Assembly (NCBI GenBank): GCA_023248785.1
Contig: JAHFDX010000053.1
Location: 1 to 11,912, forward strand
Length of the DNA: 11,912 nucleotides
Source: Myxococcales bacterium
GTDB lineage: Bacteria > Myxococcota_A > Polyangia > Polyangiales > Polyangiaceae
Direction: 5' to 3'
In this document: piece by piece, positions 5,901-11,912 of the stretch
Numbering within the stretch: position 1 is the first letter of the stretch
How the letters are laid out: each line of letters starts with the position of its first letter
Translations under genes and position numbers: made by a program
The notes under the pieces: model-generated
Databases searched by the model: none
Told to the model about the DNA's origin: nothing
What the model saw: only the letters and a program-made list of their open reading frames with translations

Positions 5901-8900
5901 ATGACCTTCGTCATGGATTCGCCCAAAAGAGCTACGCGCAGCAAGTTTCTTCCGATGGTCATCGGGGCCGCGTACACGTTTGCAGCGCCGGCGAGCGCGG
6001 ATGTTTCCTGGGTTGGACCGACCGTCGATGAGAGTGTGACGCGTGCTTTTCACGCCGCAAGCAAAGCGACTGATGCGCGCGATGCGATGGCAGCCATCGT
6101 TTGGGCGGCGCACTTATCCGAGTTGTCCACGGTCTGGCCCACCCAGGTGACGCTGGGGAAGCAGCCACCAAAGGGCATCGAGTCAGTGGCGTGGGCCGTG
6201 TTTCGTAACGATGCAGATAACCTTTTGCGCGCTGCAAGCGAGACGACAAGTTCTGAGGATTCGCTTCGCGCTACGTATGTCATTGGGCCCTATCGCGATT
6301 TGGGTGCAGGTCTCGCTTTGACGAACGGGCCAGAAGATGGAACGCGTGCGTTTGGAGACCTCGCGCGCGACGATTCATGGGGTAGCGTCCATGTGCGATG
6401 GCACGCCTTGCCACCTTGGCGTGATTCGCTTGGCGTTCCGTTGAACTTACTCGTATCGCCACGAGCGGAATCGTGTTCTTGGGTGGCCCGTGCGTTTGAG
6501 GCCCGCAGCACCCATTCGGGAGTGCTTGCCATTGCCGGTTCTGGGCAGCTTCGCGCTGTGCTCGATGGCCACACGATCGGTCTTGATGAGGCGAATCACC
6601 GGCGCGGCTGGTTCTCACGCATTGTGCGCGAGATTGAATTCGAGGCCGGAAAACACTGGGTTGCAGTCAAAAGCTGCACGGGCACACAGAGCGACGATGG
6701 GAGTGTTCGCGTCCTTCTTCGAGATCGCTCGGGTGCGAAAAACGATGACCTTTTGGCCCCGATTCCGCTCGAACAGGCGCGAACAGTGGCTGCAAGTCGA
6801 GTGATCAGAAGTGTACGCGCGGTCGTTGAGCACGTGCTTTCGGCCGCTGACAAGCCCTCGATGCGTGCGGCGGAATTTCTTGTGCGCGCATCTGGTGCGG
6901 ACGATCTCTCGCATGTGCAAGCACCCAGCATGCTCGCGGAGTTGTTGAAGCTTTGGGCAACATTGCCGTCGTGGCAGCGCGTGGTCATTGCAACCATGGC
7001 ATCGAGCGAACTCGCACGCGCGGAGATCCTCGAGCAGCTGCTGGCGGACAAGGCACTCTTGAAGGAGGAGCGCGCGCTTGTGCAGCTTCTTGTCATTCGA
7101 TCGAGATTCGATGCCCGGCAGTTCGACTGGGCCATTGCTGGCTTCGAATCGCTTCTGCCCGAACTCAAGAAACAACCTGCAGCGGTTCTGTTAGGTGCGC
7201 GCGCGTATGCGGCGACTTCAAGCCCCACGAGTATGGCACGGGCATTTCGATTGCTCGAGGCACCTTTGTTGCGCGCCGGGGATCGATTGCGCGCGGAACT
7301 CGCGAATGGACTTTCGCCCGAGCAGGCCACTTTGTCAGCAGAGCGTGTTCTGTCGCGCGCGCTTCATCACCCTTCGTTTCTTGTGTTGTACGGCAAGAAG
7401 CCGAAAGAAGCACTCGCGCTGATCGACGAACGCTACCGCGAAGGTGCGTTTGATCTGCGCGACGTCACGGACGTAGCCGAGGCGCTCATCGAGGTCGGTC
7501 ATGCCATGCGTGCGCGAGGATGGCTGCTCGAACTCGTTGCTCTTTCACCGAACGAAAGTGCGCTCTGGCGTTTGCTTTCGAAGGCCGCGATGCACGTCCA
7601 CGAACCCGGGCAGCGGGCAGGTGACGAGCAACAGGTGCGCGACTCGCTTCTGCGCGCGCAGGAACTTGATCCTGCGGATGCACAATTGCGAGCGATGCTC
7701 ACGGCTGGTGGCGCAACGAAAGCAGCGCGCGATGAACGTTTTCTCGCGAGTGATGCCGAGGTGCGAAAGAGTCGCCTTCAGGCGCTGCCGAACGAAGCGA
7801 AGAGTGTTGACCTATTTTGGCGACGCATTGTCACAAAGCACGATGACAGACGCGTGTCGCAACTCATTCACTATGCGAGACAGATTGGTGTTGCTCCGCG
7901 CACGAATGAAGAACTCGAAGAATCCCTGCCTCTTGAAGGCGAACAAAACGAGCTGCTTCGCGCACGCGTTTGGCGAAAGGACGGGAGCGTCGCGTATCCA
8001 CGCGAAGAGCGCCGCTCCTCACGCGGGCCCTTGCTTCGTTGGCCGGAGCTCGACGTAGGCGACACCGTTGAAGTGGCGTTGCGCTCGTGGACGGCGGGTC
8101 CGGTTGGTGGGCGTGGTGACGTTCCGTATTATTTTATCGACTATGTAGGCTCGACCGAAGGTCATCCACTCTTAGAGAACCGCGTCGTGGTCGATATGCC
8201 TGAGAATGAGCCGCTGTTCTTGGATACGTCGACGGCAGCGCCCGATGAGCGGCAAGAGAAGCGCGAGCGGGGGCGAATTGTAACTGACTTTGTGTGGAGG
8301 AAGCTACGCGTGGTTCCCGAGGAGCCACTCGCACCGCCGCTCAGCGAAACGTTGCCGGTTGTGGTGGGGTCGACATTTCGCGACTGGGCGGCATTTCGCG
8401 ATTGGTATCGAGAAGCTGTTAAGGGATTTACGATTCCCGATGCGGAAGTGCATGCGATTGCGCAGGAGCTCACGCGAGGCAAGCAGAGCACCGAGGAAAA
8501 AATGGATGCACTGTTTAAGTTCGTGGCCGATCAGATTCGGTACGTGAACTACGTCAGTGCCGAAGCGTGGTTGCCCAATCGCCCGCACGAGGTTCTAGCC
8601 CGGCGTGAGGGGGACTGTGACGACAAGGCGATCCTCCTGATTTCGTTGCTCAAAGCCATTGGTGTCGATGCGAGCGAAGTTCTCGTTCAAACGCGGCTTT
8701 CGGGACGATCTACGCTGCTCAAGTTGCCGAACGCCGCTGTGCCAATGTTTGATCACGGCATTGCGTTTGTCCCATCCCTTGGTGGCGGCACATACCTTGA
8801 CGCGACGAGCCCACAGGCACGCATGGGTCCTCTGCCATCCATGGACGGTCGAGCACTCGCTCTTCGTATTGACGATCCGAACCCCGCGCTTGTGACGCTC

Positions 8901-9572
8901 CCTACGGCCGATGCAAAACGCCACGGTACGAGCATTCGGTGGGAAATCGCGTTGAACACGTCTGGGGACGCGAGGCTCGAAGCTCATGAAGACTATTCGG
9001 GTGACGCCGCATTTCGCATGCGCACGTATGCAGGCGAGCGAAGTCAGCGCCGCGATTTTGTTCGGCATCAGTCCCTGCAAGGCATCTTTCCAACGAGCGA
9101 CATCGAAGGTGAACCCGAGTTCGATGGCGAACTCCCAAATGGTGGAGCGCGCCTGCGATATCGTGCGAATTTGCGGGGTGCAGCGCGTTCGGAACTTGGC
9201 GGGTGGCTCATGTCCTTTGCACCGCGTACGCCTTGGGTGGACGTGCTTGCGCCTCGCGCAACAAGGCAATTGCCGGTCGTACTCCCTCCGGAACTTGCGC
9301 CGATGTCGACAGAAGTCGTTTGGCTGATCACGGCCCCCAAGGGCATGGACTGGATCTCGGTACCCGTATCGGGCGTGGCTGATGGTGGCTCATTTGGTCG
9401 CGCGGAGATGCGCGTCGCGAAGCCGCGATCTGACCTGCTCGAGATCTATCGCCGCACGGTTCTTGATAAACACGTCATTTCGCCTGTCGAGTACCCAGAG
9501 TGGCGTGCGTGGCTTGTGCGTGTAAGTTCGCTCTTCTCTGCGTTTGCGCGCGCGCAGGCCAGAAAGCAATGA
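5901..9572 (+). CDS. giant exported TPR-like/DUF3857/transglutaminase-core protein
   Basis: The 1223-residue protein starts with a Sec-type signal (basic K9-R14, hydrophobic 16-30, likely cleavage after ASA at 31-33). The next part (about 90-270) is beta-rich and has no name I can give. Residues about 370-620 are helical, TPR-like repeats (for example DWAIAGFESLLPELKK and DSLLRAQELDPADAQL). A DUF3857 domain follows at about 625-830 (WRKDGSV near 691-697, LDVGDTVEV). A transglutaminase-like papain fold comes next, with Cys906 in REGDCDDKA, His952 in FDHGIAF and Asp967 in YLDATSP. All three catalytic residues are present, so an active acyl-transferase or protease-like enzyme is possible. A beta-rich tail (about 1010-1150) ends the protein. 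It probably works in the periplasm or at the surface; the substrate is unknown. The ATG at 5901 has GGGAG only 3 nt before it, so the ATG at 5913 is a possible alternative. The stop overlaps the ATG of the next gene (ATGA at 9569-9572). Confidence 0.88.
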   Translation: MTFVMDSPKRATRSKFLPMVIGAAYTFAAPASADVSWVGPTVDESVTRAFHAASKATDARDAMAAIVWAAHLSELSTVWPTQVTLGKQPPKGIESVAWAVFRNDADNLLRAASETTSSEDSLRATYVIGPYRDLGAGLALTNGPEDGTRAFGDLARDDSWGSVHVRWHALPPWRDSLGVPLNLLVSPRAESCSWVARAFEARSTHSGVLAIAGSGQLRAVLDGHTIGLDEANHRRGWFSRIVREIEFEAGKHWVAVKSCTGTQSDDGSVRVLLRDRSGAKNDDLLAPIPLEQARTVAASRVIRSVRAVVEHVLSAADKPSMRAAEFLVRASGADDLSHVQAPSMLAELLKLWATLPSWQRVVIATMASSELARAEILEQLLADKALLKEERALVQLLVIRSRFDARQFDWAIAGFESLLPELKKQPAAVLLGARAYAATSSPTSMARAFRLLEAPLLRAGDRLRAELANGLSPEQATLSAERVLSRALHHPSFLVLYGKKPKEALALIDERYREGAFDLRDVTDVAEALIEVGHAMRARGWLLELVALSPNESALWRLLSKAAMHVHEPGQRAGDEQQVRDSLLRAQELDPADAQLRAMLTAGGATKAARDERFLASDAEVRKSRLQALPNEAKSVDLFWRRIVTKHDDRRVSQLIHYARQIGVAPRTNEELEESLPLEGEQNELLRARVWRKDGSVAYPREERRSSRGPLLRWPELDVGDTVEVALRSWTAGPVGGRGDVPYYFIDYVGSTEGHPLLENRVVVDMPENEPLFLDTSTAAPDERQEKRERGRIVTDFVWRKLRVVPEEPLAPPLSETLPVVVGSTFRDWAAFRDWYREAVKGFTIPDAEVHAIAQELTRGKQSTEEKMDALFKFVADQIRYVNYVSAEAWLPNRPHEVLARREGDCDDKAILLISLLKAIGVDASEVLVQTRLSGRSTLLKLPNAAVPMFDHGIAFVPSLGGGTYLDATSPQARMGPLPSMDGRALALRIDDPNPALVTLPTADAKRHGTSIRWEIALNTSGDARLEAHEDYSGDAAFRMRTYAGERSQRRDFVRHQSLQGIFPTSDIEGEPEFDGELPNGGARLRYRANLRGAARSELGGWLMSFAPRTPWVDVLAPRATRQLPVVLPPELAPMSTEVVWLITAPKGMDWISVPVSGVADGGSFGRAEMRVAKPRSDLLEIYRRTVLDKHVISPVEYPEWRAWLVRVSSLFSAFARAQARKQ

Positions 9573-11912
9573 ATCTCCGCGCGTGGCTCGTATGCTCGGT
9601 TGCTTTGGGCGCGAACGCATCGTGCCATCCTCCGCGCGCGGAAACGCCAACCGCACCATGGGTCGGCGCTGTCGAACGCGCCATCGTCCTTGACGAGCAG
9701 GGTAATGCTGATGCCGCCGCGGATGCATGGCTCTTCGCCCTCGAAGGCAGTTCCGAAGAAGTATGGCTTGGTGCGCTTGGTGCATTCTTTCGCGAGGACC
9801 CTGAGGTCCCAGTCGCGTCCAGTGATCTTCTTGGACGAACGCGAGAACCCGAGCACCTTTTGCGGACGCTTGTAGATAAGGCACCGAGTGTGCGACTGCG
9901 CCTTTTCGCGTTGCTCGCGGCTCATCGATGGGCACGTCATCATGGCTCGATCGAGATTGCCGCGTGGGCGCGGCGCGAAAGTGGATGTCTAGAGCCCACG
10001 AGAGTGGAGGGACCGGTTTCGTGGGCCGTCCGGGCTTCCGAGAAGACGTTCGATTCGGCCGAATTACGGACCGCGACACCAAGCCCGATCGAATGGGCAG
10101 GTCGTGGTTGCGACGTGGACCTTGCAACAGTGTCCGCACGTCCAGGAGTACGTCGTGTAACTTATCAAGTGACATTTCCACGCGCTGGGAAGTTCACGCT
10201 GGGCGTAATGGCCAGTGGGCCCACACAAATCTACTGGAGCAAAGATGGTGCCCTAAAATTCGATCTTGTAGCGAGGCACTCCGCAGGTTTGGGGCGGGCT
10301 TGGATCGATCTGGTTGAGGGGTACGTTTCGCGGGCAGGCACCTTCAACTGGTTTGCCAATACGTCAAATGGAACATCTGTTGAACCATTTTCCGCGCATG
10401 TATGGGATGAACAGGGGCATCCCCAAGGCATTTCGATTTCTGCGAACGCCGCAATCGTGACCGATGTGTCGGTCGAACTTCGGTCCCATCACTATGCGCA
10501 GTCGGTCGCAACGCGGTGGCTCGACATTTCGGCGGGTTCGTGGCTGGGCTGGCCGGACGCGCGCGTTCAGCCAGGCGCCGGCCGATTCGATTCGTGGTGG
10601 CTCGCGCTTGCGGAGTCGCGCGCTGCACTTATGGATCGCGTGGAGGCACCGCCCCTCAACTACGAGCCACTTGAAGCGACATACGCAAAGGTTGTGGATG
10701 TTGAGCCTCGCGCCTTTCGCGGGTGGCTGGGGCTCGCTGCTGCGGCAGCCGCCAAGCAACGCGGACCCTTAGGAGCATTTCGCGCCGCAGAGATACTCGA
10801 TGCAGGGTCAAGCAAGCCCTTTGCCGCGCGTGGGGTGTTGCAACTCGTACGCGCTCACTATTTGGGAATCGGTGGCCGTTTCGACTTGGCGCGGGTGGCG
10901 TGGGGAAATGCGGGTGTTGAGAAAAGTACCCATTTTGGTTACGAAATCGAGCGGTCATTGGAGCCCGCTCGGTCCGTGCGCGCCGTTCAACTTTCGTGCG
11001 ACGACCCGAGGCGTGATTTTCGTTCGACAGCTTGCTTCGACGCGTTGATGCAACGAGGCGATTTGGAGGGTGCCGATCGCGAACTCGCACGTTTTCGCGC
11101 GCGCGAAGCCGCACCACGCGGCTGGGTTGAGCAAGAGGCGCAGCTTGAGTGCCGACGCTCGAACAAGGTTGGCGTTCGGGTCCTGCTCGATGGGCGGCTC
11201 GCCCTATGTGAATCGGTTTTGTCGGCTGACTCTCAGTTGGCCCTCGAGCGCGCATCCCTGGAGTCACGAATGTCGTCGAAGGAGATTCTCGCTGCGTTCG
11301 ATGTGCGTACCCAGCGTGCTCTCGAAGTACATTCGCGAACGGGCGCCGATGCGACCGATGTTCTCGATCACGATGAGCATTACGCGGTGCAACCGAATGG
11401 CCTTCTCCACTTTCGCCTCTACGATGTGAGGCGTCTAGGTGGCACGACTGACATAGAGTCCAACGCAGACGCGGCGCGTCCGACATTTTCAGCTGTTGCC
11501 CAAACGATCCCGTTGCGACGTCGTATCTTCAAGCATGACGGTCGCGTGGTGGTCCCACAACCAACGCCGGGCGCGTCGCAAGATCATGCCGACCTCGTGC
11601 AATTGGAGAAGGGCGATTCCGTGGAGACGGTGCTCGAAGGGTGGGTGCTTGCTAGTTCCACCGGTGTATGGAGCATCGACACGCCTGACCTGGCCCCGAT
11701 GCGTACACATGTGGAGCACGCAACGCTCGAAATCGCATGGCCCAAGGAGATGCAGGCGGATTTCAAAATTCATTCAGCACTGGGCAAACCTGGGATGTTC
11801 GTGCACGACGGCTTCCACGGATTGCGGATCGAGGTGAGCGACATCAATCCTCTGCCTCTCGAATTCCGCGTGCCTACGCTCGATCGCACGATCGGAATTG
11901 TTTGGACTACGA
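9569..11912 (+). CDS. second giant DUF3857-family exported protein, cut by right edge
   Basis: An uninterrupted plus-strand frame runs from ATG 9569 to the window end (781 full codons, no stop). It is easy to miss because it is not closed. The N-terminus has a signal-like hydrophobic stretch (about 5-15) ending in ANASC at 15-19. Cleavage after ANA, or lipidation of C19 despite an atypical lipobox (Asn at -3), are both possible. A beta-rich module lies at about 188-270, helical TPR-like repeats at about 390-560, and a DUF3857 domain begins at about 595 (YAVQPNGLLHFRLYDVRRLG), with FKHDGRV near 653-659 and LEKGDSVET after it. These match the same modules, in the same order and at nearly the same distances, in the upstream gene (for example WRKDGSV at 691-697). 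A transglutaminase core would be expected roughly 210 residues after the KDG-like motif, past the edge. The 4-nt ATGA overlap implies translational coupling. The Cys/His/Asp triad cannot be checked here. Confidence 0.85.
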   Translation, partial: MNLRAWLVCSVALGANASCHPPRAETPTAPWVGAVERAIVLDEQGNADAAADAWLFALEGSSEEVWLGALGAFFREDPEVPVASSDLLGRTREPEHLLRTLVDKAPSVRLRLFALLAAHRWARHHGSIEIAAWARRESGCLEPTRVEGPVSWAVRASEKTFDSAELRTATPSPIEWAGRGCDVDLATVSARPGVRRVTYQVTFPRAGKFTLGVMASGPTQIYWSKDGALKFDLVARHSAGLGRAWIDLVEGYVSRAGTFNWFANTSNGTSVEPFSAHVWDEQGHPQGISISANAAIVTDVSVELRSHHYAQSVATRWLDISAGSWLGWPDARVQPGAGRFDSWWLALAESRAALMDRVEAPPLNYEPLEATYAKVVDVEPRAFRGWLGLAAAAAAKQRGPLGAFRAAEILDAGSSKPFAARGVLQLVRAHYLGIGGRFDLARVAWGNAGVEKSTHFGYEIERSLEPARSVRAVQLSCDDPRRDFRSTACFDALMQRGDLEGADRELARFRAREAAPRGWVEQEAQLECRRSNKVGVRVLLDGRLALCESVLSADSQLALERASLESRMSSKEILAAFDVRTQRALEVHSRTGADATDVLDHDEHYAVQPNGLLHFRLYDVRRLGGTTDIESNADAARPTFSAVAQTIPLRRRIFKHDGRVVVPQPTPGASQDHADLVQLEKGDSVETVLEGWVLASSTGVWSIDTPDLAPMRTHVEHATLEIAWPKEMQADFKIHSALGKPGMFVHDGFHGLRIEVSDINPLPLEFRVPTLDRTIGIVWTT

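Noticed and set aside
6596..7330. Minus-strand open frame (about 244 codons) opposite the first giant protein
   Set aside because: It is Ser/Ala/Arg-rich with no domain or start signal, and mirrors the codon bias of the plus-strand gene.
9390..10181. Minus-strand open frame (about 263 codons) spanning the junction of the two giant genes
   Set aside because: It crosses the ATGA junction of two well-supported plus-strand genes and its translation shows no family features.
10656..11486. Long minus-strand open frame (about 276 codons)
   Set aside because: Its translation is Arg/His/Pro-rich, has no motif, and lies fully opposite the intact DUF3857 frame. It is a GC-bias shadow.
1..11912. CRISPR array, insertion sequence, tRNA/rRNA or phage genes
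   Set aside because: No direct-repeat ladder, transposase motif, terminal inverted repeat, or tRNA-like cloverleaf was seen on either strand by eye. The window is almost fully explained by ordinary protein genes.

Overview
The window looks like chromosomal DNA of a moderately GC-rich, large-genome Gram-negative bacterium. A myxobacterium-like (Myxococcota, possibly Polyangia) source is the best guess. This is an inference from gene style: DUF882/M15-type exported peptidase, Gly/Ser-rich lipoprotein, giant TPR/DUF3857/transglutaminase proteins in tandem, and a PAP2/Aur1-like membrane enzyme. No rRNA, tRNA, insertion sequence, CRISPR array or phage gene is visible, and almost every base lies in a gene.

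Layout from left to right. (1) A minus-strand gene running off the left edge (start at 446) encodes the N-terminal part of a DUF882/YcbK-like M15 peptidase. (2) Divergent from it, a plus-strand pair encodes a lipoprotein with a possible beta-propeller (533-1570) and an alpha/beta hydrolase of the monoglyceride-lipase type (1588-2466). (3) Converging on the hydrolase, with 24 nt of tail-to-tail overlap, is a minus-strand multispanning PAP2-superfamily protein resembling inositol-phosphorylceramide synthases (2443-3468). (4) A tightly packed minus-strand operon, read from right to left, encodes a zinc-ribbon/two-TM protein (5169-5852), an orphan SPPY-type nucleic-acid methylase (3841-5172, ATGA-coupled) and a plant-type [2Fe-2S] ferredoxin (3624-3929, overlapping the methylase by 89 nt). 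(5) Divergent from that operon, a plus-strand pair encodes two very large exported proteins. The first is a complete 1223-residue TPR-DUF3857-transglutaminase protein (5901-9572). The second (9569 to beyond 11912) is ATGA-coupled, has the same order of modules, and is cut by the right edge before its expected transglutaminase core.

Functionally, much of the window concerns the cell envelope: peptidoglycan or cell-wall peptidase, lipoprotein, lipid hydrolase, lipid-headgroup enzyme, and secreted papain-fold proteins. The methylase-ferredoxin-zinc-ribbon operon stands apart. I found no defence island or proven new system. The points most worth a second look are the tandem coupled DUF3857 pair, the methylase/ferredoxin/membrane zinc-ribbon operon with its long overlap, and the uncharacterised conserved N-terminal module shared by the two giant proteins.
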